The notes: generated from the sequence alone by a model not told the origin. DNA of 64,000 bases from Methylicorpusculum oleiharenae (GCF_009828925.2 NZ_WUTY02000001.1:3006492-3070491), one strand, 5' to 3'; shown: positions 19,412 to 29,698, counted from the first letter of the stretch. Made by a program: numbers and translations.

Positions 19412-22400
19412 ATGCCCGAAAATCCCGATTTATTTCATTCCGCTCAACTTCCTAAATCTCCCACGCTACCCTTGATCTGGACAGGATTAAACGGATGCGG
19501 CGATTCGCTGGCGCTGGCTACCGCGATCAAACGTGAAAACCGCCTGTTTTTGATTGCGACTCCGGATAATCAAACGGCTTTGCGCCTTGAGCATGAGCTG
19601 GCGTTTTTTCTGCAAAATCAGCTGCCGATTCTGCATTTTCCCGATTGGGAAACCTTGCCGTACGACGTTTTTTCTCCGTTACCCGATATCGTTTCTGAAC
19701 GCCTGAAAACCCTGGCTTTGTTACCTCAGGTTTCGCATGGCGCGTTGGTTGTGTCGGTGGCAACGCTGATGCACCGTTTGGCGCCTCGCGAACATGTGCT
19801 GGCCAACAGTTTTTCTATCAAATTGGGTGATCTGTTTAACCTTGAATTGAATCGGATCAAGCTGGAAAGCGTTGGTTACCAATGTGTTTCGCAGGTTTAT
19901 CAGCATGGCGAATTTGCGGTCAGGGGCTCGATTGTCGATTTATTTCCGATGGGCAGCAAAGTTCCTTATCGCATCGAGTTATTTGATGAGGATATCGAGT
20001 CAATCAGAACCTTTGATCCGGAAACGCAGCTTTCGGTAGGTAAGGTCGAGGCGATTCATTTGTTTCCGGCTAGAGAGTTTCCCTTTACCGATGAGGCGAT
20101 CAAGCATTTCAGGCAATCGTTCCGTATTCATTTTCCCGAAAGTTCGCCCAAAAACACCTTGTATCTGGATGTCAGCAAAGGCATAACCCCCGGGGGGATT
20201 GAATACTATCTGCCGCTTTTTGTGGAAGCGACTGCCACACTGTTTGATTACCTGCCCAAGTCCACGGTTCTGGTTGCCAATGATGCCTTCGAGACCCATG
20301 CCCAGGGTTTTTATGCGGAAGCGCAAGAGCGTTATCAGCAACGTAAATACGATGTTGAAAGGCCTTTGTTATCGCCCGACTTGCTGTTTCTATCCGCCGA
20401 AGAGTTGCTGGATCGTAGTGGTGGCTTTACGCGGATTACGTTAAGACAAACGCTGCAGGCAAGCGAAAGTGCGGTCGACTTTAAATGCAGGCTATTGCCT
20501 GATCTTACGATCGATGCCAAGCAAAAAGAACCGGCCCAGGCATTACGCAGCTTCATGGATGCATTCCCTGGCAAAGTGCTGTTTGTCGCCGAAACGGCAG
20601 GACACAGGGAGGGGGTTCAGGACAAACTGGCTAAAAACGGTATCCGTGTCAAGCCGGTAGAGAGTTGGGACGCCTTTCTCAAGTCCGAACAATCGCCTTG
20701 TTTGTTGGTTGCGCCTATGGACCATGGGCTCTGGCTGGATAATCCGGCACTTGCCATTATCACGCAAAGCCAACTGACCGGCGAGAAGGTCGAACAGCGT
20801 CGGCGCAGGAAAAAGTCGGCGGCTCGTGAGCTGGAAAACATCGTCAATAATCTCACTGAGTTGACTATCGGTGACCCGGTCGTGCATCAGGAACACGGAG
20901 TAGGCCGTTATCTGGGTCTGCAGACGCTGGAACTGGGCGGTGTGACCCAGGAGTTTTTGATGCTGGAGTATGCCGGCAACGACAAACTCTATGTGCCGGT
21001 GTCGTCATTGAATGTCATTGGCCGTTATACCGGGGTCAGTCCTGAGAATGCCCCTCTGCACAGATTAGGGGGCGATCAATGGGGTAAAGCCAAGAAGAAA
21101 GCCATGGAGCGGATTCGCGACGTGGCCGCCGAATTGCTGGATATCGTTGCCAAGCGTGCGCTCAAAAAAGGCCATGCATTTGCGATTGATGAAGCTGATT
21201 ATCAGGCTTTTGCGGACGCATTTCCGTTCGAAGAAACACCGGATCAGCAAACCGCCATTGAAGCAATTTTGGATGACATGCTCAGTTCAAGGCCTATGGA
21301 TCGGGTGATTTGCGGCGACGTCGGCTTCGGTAAGACCGAGGTATCGATGCGTGCTGCATTTATTGCCGTTCAGGGCGGCAAACAGGTGTCTGTTCTGGTG
21401 CCGACGACCTTGCTGGCACAACAGCATTATCAAAATTTTCGCGATCGGTTTGCCGACTGGCCGGTACGTATTGAAGTCATGTCGCGTTTCGTATCGCCCA
21501 AGCAGCAGCAAGTCATCATCAGCGATCTGGAGGAAGGCAAAGTCGATATTATTATCGGGACTCATAAATTACTGTCCAAAGACATCAGATACAAAGCCTT
21601 GGGTCTGGTGGTTATTGATGAGGAGCACCGCTTCGGTGTGCGCCAGAAAGAGTATTTCAAGAAACTGCGCAATGAGCTGGACATCTTGACTATGACGGCC
21701 ACACCCATTCCCAGGACTTTGAATATGGCCATGTCGGGCCTGCGGGATATTTCTATCATAGCCAGTCCGCCGCCCAACCGGCATGCGATTAAAACATTCA
21801 TCAGCGAATGGATAGACTCGCAGATTAAAGAAGCTTGTCAACGCGAGATCAAGCGTGGCGGCCAGGTATTTTTTCTGCACAATGATGTCAAGACCATGGA
21901 GAAAATGGCCCGTGAACTGGAATCATTGTTACCCGAAGCGCGCATTGAAATTGCGCATGGTCAAATGCCGGAGCGCGAACTGGAAAAAATCATGCTGGAT
22001 TTTTACCATCAGCGTTTTAACCTGCTGCTGTGTTCCACGATTATAGAAAGCGGTATCGATATCCCCAGCGCCAACACCATTGTAATCAATCGAGCCGACA
22101 AACTGGGCCTCGCCCAGTTGCATCAGTTGCGTGGCCGGGTAGGGCGCTCGCATCACCGCGCCTATGCCTATTTTATTGTGCCGCCCAAAGCCGCAATCAG
22201 TAAAGATGCAATAAAACGGCTGGAAGCTCTGGAAGCCTCCGGAGATTTAGGTGCAGGTTTCATGCTGTCTTCTCATGACTTGGAAATTCGAGGCGCGGGA
22301 GAGTTACTGGGTGATGAACAAAGCGGTCAAATCCAGGAAATCGGCTTTACCCTTTACACTGAATTGCTGGAGCGTGCCGTTAACGCCATGAAATCCGGTA

Positions 22401-22876
22401 AACAACCGGAACTCGATGCGCCGCTGGATATCGGTCCCGAAGTTGACTTACAAGCCCCGGCTTTGATTCCGGAAGATTATCTTCCGGATATTCATTCCCG
22501 TCTGGTACTTTACAAACGTATCGCCAATGCTGAATCTGATGAGGATCTGCGCGAATTGCAAGTTGAAATGATCGATCGGTTCGGACTCTTGCCTGAACCG
22601 GTTAAAACGTTATTCAGCGTTGCGGAACTGAAACAGCAGGCAAGCGAACTCGGCATTAAAAAAATTGAGGCTAATGCTGCCGGCGGCCGCTTTGTGTTCT
22701 CATCAGAACCGAAAGTTAATACCGATCAACTCATCCGGCTCATACAAACCCAAGCGCAGATTTATAAATTCGACGGTGCCGACAAACTGCGGTTTATCAA
22801 GCCGTTTGCCGAGGTCACTGAAAAATTGGCATTTATCACCGAATTGCTTAGCCAGCTTACCCCGCTAGACGGCTAG
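19412..22876 (+). CDS. mfd: transcription-repair coupling factor Mfd
   Basis: ATP-driven translocase that removes stalled RNA polymerase and recruits UvrA for transcription-coupled repair. It has 1154 residues: UvrB-like N-terminal domains (1-350), an RNA-polymerase interaction domain of CarD type near 480-550 (VVHQEHGVGRYLG), helicase motifs CGDVGFGKTEVSMRAAF near 630 and VVIDEEHRFG near 735, the TRG motif region with SGIDIPSANTIVINRAD, and a C-terminal regulatory domain. No frameshift is seen. It likely has its own promoter after queA. Confidence 0.96.
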   Translation: MPENPDLFHSAQLPKSPTLPLIWTGLNGCGDSLALATAIKRENRLFLIATPDNQTALRLEHELAFFLQNQLPILHFPDWETLPYDVFSPLPDIVSERLKTLALLPQVSHGALVVSVATLMHRLAPREHVLANSFSIKLGDLFNLELNRIKLESVGYQCVSQVYQHGEFAVRGSIVDLFPMGSKVPYRIELFDEDIESIRTFDPETQLSVGKVEAIHLFPAREFPFTDEAIKHFRQSFRIHFPESSPKNTLYLDVSKGITPGGIEYYLPLFVEATATLFDYLPKSTVLVANDAFETHAQGFYAEAQERYQQRKYDVERPLLSPDLLFLSAEELLDRSGGFTRITLRQTLQASESAVDFKCRLLPDLTIDAKQKEPAQALRSFMDAFPGKVLFVAETAGHREGVQDKLAKNGIRVKPVESWDAFLKSEQSPCLLVAPMDHGLWLDNPALAIITQSQLTGEKVEQRRRRKKSAARELENIVNNLTELTIGDPVVHQEHGVGRYLGLQTLELGGVTQEFLMLEYAGNDKLYVPVSSLNVIGRYTGVSPENAPLHRLGGDQWGKAKKKAMERIRDVAAELLDIVAKRALKKGHAFAIDEADYQAFADAFPFEETPDQQTAIEAILDDMLSSRPMDRVICGDVGFGKTEVSMRAAFIAVQGGKQVSVLVPTTLLAQQHYQNFRDRFADWPVRIEVMSRFVSPKQQQVIISDLEEGKVDIIIGTHKLLSKDIRYKALGLVVIDEEHRFGVRQKEYFKKLRNELDILTMTATPIPRTLNMAMSGLRDISIIASPPPNRHAIKTFISEWIDSQIKEACQREIKRGGQVFFLHNDVKTMEKMARELESLLPEARIEIAHGQMPERELEKIMLDFYHQRFNLLLCSTIIESGIDIPSANTIVINRADKLGLAQLHQLRGRVGRSHHRAYAYFIVPPKAAISKDAIKRLEALEASGDLGAGFMLSSHDLEIRGAGELLGDEQSGQIQEIGFTLYTELLERAVNAMKSGKQPELDAPLDIGPEVDLQAPALIPEDYLPDIHSRLVLYKRIANAESDEDLRELQVEMIDRFGLLPEPVKTLFSVAELKQQASELGIKKIEANAAGGRFVFSSEPKVNTDQLIRLIQTQAQIYKFDGADKLRFIKPFAEVTEKLAFITELLSQLTPLDG

Positions 22877-23039
22877 GCAGATCTGATCAGTCCTGGAGTC
22901 GGTTAAAATAAGCTGGCAATTGAAATGGACTATTTTAGATGCGGCTGAAACTTTGATTTGATCTTGTTAGGCCTTCAAAACTTCGGTTTGCAAGCTCTAT
23001 TCAGGTAGAATGTACGGAAAATAATAATTATTATAAAAA

Positions 23040-24140
23040 ATGATAACACAATCAGATTCTCCCGATTTTCGCCTCATCAAAAATTACATCAAACGGGTTT
23101 TACCAAATTCTCAGGCGGTTGCCCTGTTACTCATTATACTGATCAGCTTAGGGCTTATATTAACCTTATCTGATTTGCTGATGCCTGTGTTTGCCTCCGT
23201 TGTTCTGGCTTATTTGCTGGATGGGTTGGTAGAAAAACTGATAAAAAACAAAATGCCAAGATTACCTGCTGTCTATCTGGTTTTTTCATGTTTTTTAGCT
23301 TTGCTTGGGTTCTTTATTTTTATTCTGATGCCCATGCTTTCCGGACAGGCGATAGAATTGGTTCATCACATTCCTGAGATTGTCAAGCTTGTCCAATTTG
23401 AAATTCTGCGGCTTCCTGAAATGTATCCTCAATTCATTTCCCTGGAAAGAATCCAGGATTTTATGTACACAGTGCAAAGAGAAATTTTAACTTACGGACA
23501 AGGTGCCATATCGTTCTCCGCCGCTTCAGTGGTTGGATTGGTCACTGCGATGATTTATCTGTTTTTAGTGCCGATGATGGTGTTCTTTTTTTTAAAAGAT
23601 AAACGGGTTTTGTTGGCGTGGTTTGTTCAGTTTTTGCCTAGAGACAGAGTGTTAACACAAAGCGTCTGGCGTGAAGTGGATATGCAAATCGGAAATTATG
23701 TTCGAGGTAAATTTGCCGAGGTGATCATACTGATGTCTATCAGTTACGTGACTTTTTCGGCAATGGGTTTGAATTACTCTATTTTATTATCCGTATTGAT
23801 GGGGCTATCGGTCGTTATTCCCTACGTCGGCGCTACTTTGGTGACATTCCCTGTGCTTGGAATAGCCTATTTCCAATGGGGTATGATCAGTGACAATTTT
23901 ATGTATATTGTCATTGCCTACAGTGTCATACAGGCTTTGGATGGTGTCGTATTAGTGCCTTTGTTGTTTTCGGAAGCGGTCAATCTTCATCCCATTGCCA
24001 TTATTGTAGCGATTTTGTTTTTTGGTGGCTTATGGGGGGTTTGGGGGGTGTTTTTTGCGATTCCGCTAGCTACCGTTGTTAAAGCGGTGCTAACGGCCTG
24101 GCCTCGCATTAGCGATGCCAATGACACCATTCAAGTGTAA
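23040..24140 (+). CDS. AI-2E-family (PerM-like) membrane permease
   Basis: A 366-residue inner-membrane protein with about eight membrane segments and the typical central cytoplasmic hairpin, then the conserved VIPYVGATLV region near residue 262 and the LHPIAIIVAILFFGGLWG region near 320. Members are putative efflux or exchange carriers; the name AI-2E describes only one member and the substrate here is unknown. It is convergent with the PhoH gene. A second, decayed member lies at 61.5-61.9 kb. Confidence 0.85.
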   Translation: MITQSDSPDFRLIKNYIKRVLPNSQAVALLLIILISLGLILTLSDLLMPVFASVVLAYLLDGLVEKLIKNKMPRLPAVYLVFSCFLALLGFFIFILMPMLSGQAIELVHHIPEIVKLVQFEILRLPEMYPQFISLERIQDFMYTVQREILTYGQGAISFSAASVVGLVTAMIYLFLVPMMVFFFLKDKRVLLAWFVQFLPRDRVLTQSVWREVDMQIGNYVRGKFAEVIILMSISYVTFSAMGLNYSILLSVLMGLSVVIPYVGATLVTFPVLGIAYFQWGMISDNFMYIVIAYSVIQALDGVVLVPLLFSEAVNLHPIAIIVAILFFGGLWGVWGVFFAIPLATVVKAVLTAWPRISDANDTIQV

Positions 24141-24167
24141 TTGAAGGGTGATAATCATTTATTGGGT

Positions 24168-25583
24168 TTATAGAATTTCGGAGGCATAGTCAGCCAATCG
24201 CGATCTTTCGCCCTGTTTTAAAGTGATGTGCGCGCCATGGGGCCATGTCTTAAAGCGATCAACAATGTAGGTCAGGCCTGATGTCGTTGCTGTTAAATAA
24301 GGTGTGTCAATCTGGCTCAAGTTACCGATACAGATTATTTTTGTTCCCGGTCCGGCCCGCGTTATCAGCGTCTTCATTTGCTTGGATGTCAGGTTTTGAG
24401 CCTCGTCAATAATCAGGTATCGATTGAGAAAGGTGCGGCCACGCATGAAATTAAGCGACCTGATTTTAATTCTATTCATGATCAGGTTATTGCTCACGCC
24501 CTGTTGCCAGTCGGTTTGTCCTGACTGACTCCCAAGCAATTCCAGATTATCCATTAATGCGCCCATCCAGGGAGCCATTTTTTCCTCTTCCGTACCCGGA
24601 AGAAAACCGATATCTTCCCCTACCGGCATGGTCTCGCGAGTCATGATAATCTCGTTGTAGATTTTGTTTTCCAGCGTCAGTGTCAAGCCCGCCGCCAGTG
24701 CCAGCAAGGTCTTTCCTGTGCCCGCTGTTCCTAACAGCGTGACAAAGTCGATTTCCGGATCAAGCAGTACATTGAGGGCAAAATTCTGCTCTCTATTTTT
24801 AGCCGTGATTCCCCAAACATTGTTATGAGAGTTTCGAAAATCCCTGGCTAGTTCCAGAACTGCTGTTTTGCCATCGCAGGAGCGAACAATGGCTTCAAAA
24901 TTGGACTCGTTTTCTATGAAAAGGTATTGATTGGGATACCATCCGACGACTAGGGGACCTTGAAGCTTATAAAAAGTCCTACCCAATTGCTGCCAGGATT
25001 CCATTTGACTGCCGTGTTTTTCCCAGAAATCGTCATCCAGCGCTGAAGAGCCGCTGTATAACAGATTAATGTCATCCAGGGTTTGGTCATTATGATAATC
25101 TTCAGCATGAAGCGCCAGGGTGGCCGCTTTAATCCTCAGGTTAATGTCCTTGGAGACCAGGCATACTCTGATATCCGGGTGCTGTTTGCTGAGCGCCAGA
25201 ACAATTGCCAAAATCGAATTGTCAGCCAGATGCCCCGGCATTGACTCAGGTAACATCGACGACAATTGACTGGTTTGAAAAAACAGCCGTCCTGCTGTCT
25301 TGTTCTCATTGTCCGGTGTATGTTCGATGCGTGATAGAGGCAGGCCCTCGGATAGGGTCTGAAAGGTAGCGCCCTGGATCAATTCATCAAGAAAACGGCT
25401 AACCTGCCGAACGTTTCGCGCAACTTCAGACAGACCTTTCTTGCCATGATCGAGTTCTTCCAGAACAATCATGGGAATGAACAGGTTATGTTCCTGAAAA
25501 CGGAAAATAGCCGTTGGGTCATGCATTAAAACATTGGTATCCAATACGAACAGTTTCTTTTTGGGGTCTAACGGCAGGTTCAT
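24168..25583 (-). CDS. PIN-domain plus PhoH-like ATPase
   Basis: A 471-residue protein joining an N-terminal PIN nuclease domain (FVLDTNVLMHDP, then acidic residues near 48 and 145-165) to a PhoH ATPase domain with Walker A GTAGTGKT near residue 285 and Walker B YLIIDEAQNL. Such PIN-PhoH (PhoH2-type) proteins have RNA helicase and ribonuclease activity in studied members. The start has a ribosome site of moderate quality. It lies 6 bases after bcp and probably belongs to the gcvR-bcp transcript. Confidence 0.88.
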   Translation of the reverse strand: MNLPLDPKKKLFVLDTNVLMHDPTAIFRFQEHNLFIPMIVLEELDHGKKGLSEVARNVRQVSRFLDELIQGATFQTLSEGLPLSRIEHTPDNENKTAGRLFFQTSQLSSMLPESMPGHLADNSILAIVLALSKQHPDIRVCLVSKDINLRIKAATLALHAEDYHNDQTLDDINLLYSGSSALDDDFWEKHGSQMESWQQLGRTFYKLQGPLVVGWYPNQYLFIENESNFEAIVRSCDGKTAVLELARDFRNSHNNVWGITAKNREQNFALNVLLDPEIDFVTLLGTAGTGKTLLALAAGLTLTLENKIYNEIIMTRETMPVGEDIGFLPGTEEEKMAPWMGALMDNLELLGSQSGQTDWQQGVSNNLIMNRIKIRSLNFMRGRTFLNRYLIIDEAQNLTSKQMKTLITRAGPGTKIICIGNLSQIDTPYLTATTSGLTYIVDRFKTWPHGAHITLKQGERSRLADYASEIL

Positions 25584-25589
25584 GTATGT

Positions 25590-26063
25590 TTATGCCTTCA
25601 GTTGAGTAATGGCGTCCAAGACTTCTTCTACATGGCCTTTAACTTTGACCTTACGCCATTCCCTGACCAACCGGCCTTCCTTATCCAAAAGGAACGTGCT
25701 GCGTTCTATGCCTCTTACCTGTTTGCCATACATGGATTTCATCTTTATGACATCGAATACGCTGCACAGCGTTTCGTCGGGATCCGAAATCAATTCAAAT
25801 GGAAACGCCTGTTTGTACTTAAAACCTTCATGCATTTTAACGCTGTCGCGAGATACGCCTAAAATAACCGTGTTCAGCTTATCAAAATCGCTGATGTGAT
25901 CACGAAATGCCTGGCCTTCCAGCGTGCAACCTGGCGTGTTGTCTTTAGGGTAAAAATAGAGCACAACATATTTTCCCAACAGGTCCGTTGATTTAATTGT
26001 AGTGTTTCCGGTTGCCGCGCCTTCAAAGGGAGGAACGAGTTCACCTGGTATTGCAATTGTCAT
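25590..26063 (-). CDS. bcp: thioredoxin-dependent peroxiredoxin (Bcp/PrxQ)
   Basis: Reduces hydrogen peroxide and organic peroxides in the cytoplasm. The 157-residue protein has the peroxidatic motif KDNTPGCTLEGQAFRD near residues 40-55. The usual resolving Cys five residues after the peroxidatic one is replaced by Gln, so this is not the two-Cys alpha-helical type; another Cys lies in TLCSVFD. It is 9 bases downstream of gcvR, the same pairing as in E. coli. Confidence 0.92.
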   Translation of the reverse strand: MTIAIPGELVPPFEGAATGNTTIKSTDLLGKYVVLYFYPKDNTPGCTLEGQAFRDHISDFDKLNTVILGVSRDSVKMHEGFKYKQAFPFELISDPDETLCSVFDVIKMKSMYGKQVRGIERSTFLLDKEGRLVREWRKVKVKGHVEEVLDAITQLKA

Positions 26064-26072
26064 ATCAAACTC

Positions 26073-26597
26073 CTAACGTTTAATGGGCTCAAGAATAGCG
26101 TCAAGGTTTAGGTTATCGCAAAAATCTAAAAATTCTTCCCGCAATTGCAGTAATCGTTGATCGGAGGGAATGGTGACAATTAATTTGGTCGACAGAAGAG
26201 GCATTTGTGTATATGAATCCAGATACCGGCTGCTTTTAATTTCGATAATATTGATGTTATGCGTTGATAAGAAAACAATTAGACTGAGCATGATGTCGCT
26301 TTGATCAATTGTCATGGCTTCAATCATGTAGGGTAAACCGGCTGGATTTTCACCTTTCTTGTCTTGCCGTGATTTATAGATTTGGATTTTTAATTGTTTC
26401 TCGAGATTCTCGAAAACATTTTCGAGTTTGGCAATATGATTCCAGTTGCCTTCTACCAGCAGATACCCGGCGGTCATTCCTGACAGATCAGTGGCTCTGA
26501 TCTCAAGGACGGCACACTTGCACTGGTTGATGGCCATAAGCAGTTGTTCGATGTAAGCGGTACGGCTTTTTCCTAAGACGGTGAGGGCTAATTGCAT
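26073..26597 (-). CDS. gcvR: GcvR-like ACT-domain regulator
   Basis: A 174-residue protein with two ACT domains, related to GcvR, which in E. coli binds glycine and blocks GcvA activation of the glycine cleavage operon. The start at ATG 26597 is preferred because GGAAAAGAG precedes it; an in-frame TTG nine codons upstream lacks one. The gcvR-bcp order is as in enterics. No gcvA gene is in the window, so the partner is unknown. Confidence 0.8.
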   Translation of the reverse strand: MQLALTVLGKSRTAYIEQLLMAINQCKCAVLEIRATDLSGMTAGYLLVEGNWNHIAKLENVFENLEKQLKIQIYKSRQDKKGENPAGLPYMIEAMTIDQSDIMLSLIVFLSTHNINIIEIKSSRYLDSYTQMPLLSTKLIVTIPSDQRLLQLREEFLDFCDNLNLDAILEPIKR

Positions 26598-26774
26598 AGT
26601 CTCTTTTCCATGGTTTTTGGGCAAAGTGTACCACTAAATAGAACCGTTTCAGAAAATTAGTGGTGTTTTATACTCAATGGGATCGATGTCTTTAAGTCCT
26701 TTAATTTCAACATTAGTCTGAGAAATTACTATAATTCCCCTATTGTTTTTAAAGAAAAGTTTAAGAGAAAACCT

Positions 26775-28520
26775 ATGGCCGATTCAAAAGAAGTCAAACC
26801 GAATGCTTCTTCAACCCCAAAAAGAACGGCAGGCAAGCCCCCCAGTTTTGCTGAAGATCTGGATTCAATGCTGGATGATGCGGCTTCATCATTCGACGAA
26901 GTTGGCGAACTCATGGATGACGAGGACGCAATAGACAAGTTATTGATGGAAAATTCCCTGGCGACCAATGAGGCCAATGATGAGCTGGAAATTGACGAAG
27001 ATTTAGATGCATTATTTGATGACGATGATCTGGAGCTTGAAGACAGTGAGGTCAATCGCTTGGAAAATGCCGTAACTGAATCGGATGATGATCAATTAAA
27101 TGGTCTGATTTCCTATGCGCTTGATGACTCTTTTGAAGAGGCTTCGATAATGGCTGAAATTGATGAATTTGATGATGTTCTATCGGATAATTTGCTTGAA
27201 CTTCCTGAGGCTAAAGTGGCTGTAGAACCCATTGAAATCGATGAGTCGTCAATGAATGCTCTTGATGAAGATTTTACTTTAGCCAGCTTTGATATCGGAG
27301 ATGATGACGAAGAAGGACAGGAACCTGATATTTTTGAGGATGAAACACAAGGCGTAATCGCAAGTGCTGAGTCCGAGTTAGATGATTTCGATCTTGAAAT
27401 TGATGAGTTTGCGGATGATGAGTTTGCCAGTCCGGAAGAAACGGTTCCAGCAGCTTTTGCAGATGACTCCGTCGATGAATTTTCTGAAACTGCTGACAGT
27501 AAAGATGATGAATCTGTATTCAATGCTGCGGTAAGTGCTCAGATCAGTCAGTTATTCAGTGAGCTAGAAGCTATCAAGCATAAGCAGGCAGTTCTGCCTG
27601 AACCGGCCGTTACCGATAATTCGGAAGATATCGAACAACTCAAAAAAGCTCAGAAAACCTTAAAATCACACGTAGATGAAAAAATTGTAAAACTGCCAAC
27701 GATCAGTTATTCAGCCTTAGGTGTAGGCGTGCTCGGTTTGATTTTGGGGTCGGTATCAACCTTTATGGTTGTCAGTTCACAATCCGATTTAACCGCGGCC
27801 ACTGAATCGATATCAACGTTGGAAGATGACATGAGTGCACTTGTTGTCAAAACCGGCCAAAAAGAAATGGATGAGTTAAAGGCAACCGTTGAGCAATTAT
27901 CAGAACAGGTTGCGAATTTGACTTCGGCTAAAACACCGCCCGAAGTGCCGGTCGCTCAGTTGGTAGCTGATGCCCAAAAACCAGCAGAACCTGTCCCGGT
28001 TATAACGACTGGAAATGCGTCTGAACCGGCAGGTAAAACACCGGGTGATTCAAATGAGAAAGTCAGTGTTATCGAAACAGCGGCGCCTGAGTCAACAGTG
28101 CAAATTAAAGAAAATGAAGCGTTAAAAACCAATGAGGCGGGTCCATTACCTGCTGAAAAACCTCCAGAGGCAAACAAACCGCAAGCAAAGCCAGCGGATC
28201 AACAAAGCCCTAAAAAAGCGGTTCGGCAGGCAGTAAAGAAACCCGCCCCGAAACCGGTCGTCAGGAAAGCTAATGTTGCCAGTTCACGAGTATGGGCGGT
28301 AAATTTAGTCGCATTTCGTCAGGATTGGTACGCGGAAAGAAAAGCGGCTGAATTCACGCGTCAAGGGATACCTGTTCGAGTCGTGCCTGTAGAGAAGCAA
28401 GGTGAAATGTGGTATAGACTTGCTGTGCCCGGCTTCGCGGAAAAAAGTGAAGCGCAGGTTTATGCGGCTCGATTGAAAAAAGCTTTAAATTTGGATTCTG
28501 TGTGGGTGGGCCGGGAATAA
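26775..28520 (+). CDS. acidic membrane protein with C-terminal SPOR domain
   Basis: A 581-residue single-span protein. Residues 1-270 are extremely acidic, with many Asp/Glu runs such as LFDDDDLELEDSE. A coiled-coil-like stretch follows, then one membrane segment near 306-332, a second coiled coil, a Pro/Ala/Lys linker, and a SPOR domain at about 505-580. SPOR domains bind denuded septal peptidoglycan, so a division- or envelope-linked role is likely. The long acidic cytoplasmic part is not recognised. Acidic codons make the opposite strand look Ser-rich. Confidence 0.8.
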   Translation: MADSKEVKPNASSTPKRTAGKPPSFAEDLDSMLDDAASSFDEVGELMDDEDAIDKLLMENSLATNEANDELEIDEDLDALFDDDDLELEDSEVNRLENAVTESDDDQLNGLISYALDDSFEEASIMAEIDEFDDVLSDNLLELPEAKVAVEPIEIDESSMNALDEDFTLASFDIGDDDEEGQEPDIFEDETQGVIASAESELDDFDLEIDEFADDEFASPEETVPAAFADDSVDEFSETADSKDDESVFNAAVSAQISQLFSELEAIKHKQAVLPEPAVTDNSEDIEQLKKAQKTLKSHVDEKIVKLPTISYSALGVGVLGLILGSVSTFMVVSSQSDLTAATESISTLEDDMSALVVKTGQKEMDELKATVEQLSEQVANLTSAKTPPEVPVAQLVADAQKPAEPVPVITTGNASEPAGKTPGDSNEKVSVIETAAPESTVQIKENEALKTNEAGPLPAEKPPEANKPQAKPADQQSPKKAVRQAVKKPAPKPVVRKANVASSRVWAVNLVAFRQDWYAERKAAEFTRQGIPVRVVPVEKQGEMWYRLAVPGFAEKSEAQVYAARLKKALNLDSVWVGRE

Positions 28521-28555
28521 GGAATTAGATTCGCAAAAGTAAGCCTTTACTGTAT

Positions 28556-28700
28556 CTGCTCACCCATCCCATTTTTTTTGGATGTAGGTGCTTGATTTCA
28601 AAGGACGCATGAAACCATTCGTGGTGCTCTCTGCAACATCCCTGTTGCAGAAGCCTTTTCAATCAATCACCTACACCCTCTATTCCAAGTGGGCGAACAG
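28556..28700. repeat. inverted-repeat element, family B, full copy
   Basis: A 145-bp non-coding element whose ends are about 47-bp imperfect inverted repeats: CTGCTCACCCA... with GGATGTAGGTGCTTGATT on the left, and the inverse of CTGTTCGCCCA... with GGTGTAGGTGATTGATTG on the right. A hairpin CTGCAACA/TGTTGCAG lies between the arms. It fills the gap between the SPOR gene and the next gene. A half copy is at 11892-11951. Confidence 0.75.
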
Positions 28701-28868
28701 TTATCCTTTACTTTTATCTTAACTACCTGCAGCCAGCATTAAAATAGCCAGAGGGTCAAATATAAATTAGGGTTTATCTTAAGTTTAAATTAAGATGCCC
28801 TTACTATTTTGGATATTATATTTTTCTAACTGGGAAAGTTGCCCTGAAATCAATCCTTAGCTGTTTCA

Positions 28869-29651
28869 GTGAAATTAACAATAATAACAATCACTTTTCT
28901 ATTAAGCTCATTTGATCTCTATGCCTCGCATGTTGACATGCAAAAGAGCGTCGAGCCGGATTTACTGGAAGATCCGATCTATTCAGTATTGTCTAAAGAA
29001 AATAGCCTATCAACCGATGCATCTGATCAGGTTTTTATTAATTCGGAGTCAGCGGCTTTGATTACAGAGTCTACAAATAATTCTGATAAACCGGATAAAA
29101 AGAAAACTGTTCCAGCAAATCAAACGAATAAACCCGATCCACAAGTAAGTCAAAACTTTGCATCTTTCTGGGGAAAAGCTTTAACCAGCAAAAAGCCTTC
29201 CGCGACTTCGCCAAATTATTTCAGTGAATTGACTCATTTATTGCCAGCTACTGAATGGTCTTTAACCGGTTTATATGAACTTGACTTGGGACAGTTGGGC
29301 GATATTACCGAAGTGACAATTAAAAAAATGAATACATTAAAATCAGCACTGAATGATCTTGATGATTTACTGACCTATAAGCTGTATCAGACTATGGGTT
29401 ACCTTGGAAGTGACTATTCGTTTGGCCGCGAGAGCACTCGATTTGACGAGGCGTTAAAGCGAGATGAGTTTTTTAGAGAAAATCTTCAATCAGCCGGGCT
29501 TTCTCATACAACAGAGGTCCCAGGCTTTTTTGCTTTTTTATACGACTTGCCAAAATTGCTCACACTAACAAATATCCTTGGTGTTTTAGGTGTCATGTTC
29601 TTTTTGAGTGTGGCCTGGCGTATTTTTCGCTTCATCGTTATCCGTCTTTGA
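28869..29651 (+). CDS. unrecognised exported protein with C-terminal membrane anchor
   Basis: A 260-residue protein starting with GTG. The N-terminus (LTIITITFLLSSFDLYAS) looks like a signal peptide; a low-complexity Asp/Ser/Lys/Asn region follows to about residue 100. A C-terminal membrane segment near 232-252 (NILGVLGVMFFLSVAW) is followed by Arg residues. I do not recognise a family. The layout suggests a periplasmic domain tethered at its C-terminus. It stands alone between repeat B and gloB. Confidence 0.6.
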   Translation: MKLTIITITFLLSSFDLYASHVDMQKSVEPDLLEDPIYSVLSKENSLSTDASDQVFINSESAALITESTNNSDKPDKKKTVPANQTNKPDPQVSQNFASFWGKALTSKKPSATSPNYFSELTHLLPATEWSLTGLYELDLGQLGDITEVTIKKMNTLKSALNDLDDLLTYKLYQTMGYLGSDYSFGRESTRFDEALKRDEFFRENLQSAGLSHTTEVPGFFAFLYDLPKLLTLTNILGVLGVMFFLSVAWRIFRFIVIRL

Positions 29652-29698
29652 CGGTTGTCCGCTCTGTTCACTGGTGATGGCCAGTTTCCCGGCTAAAG

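Noticed and set aside
26729-27523. Long Ser-rich frames opposite the acidic SPOR gene
   Set aside because: They are the antisense of Asp/Glu codon runs and have no independent support.
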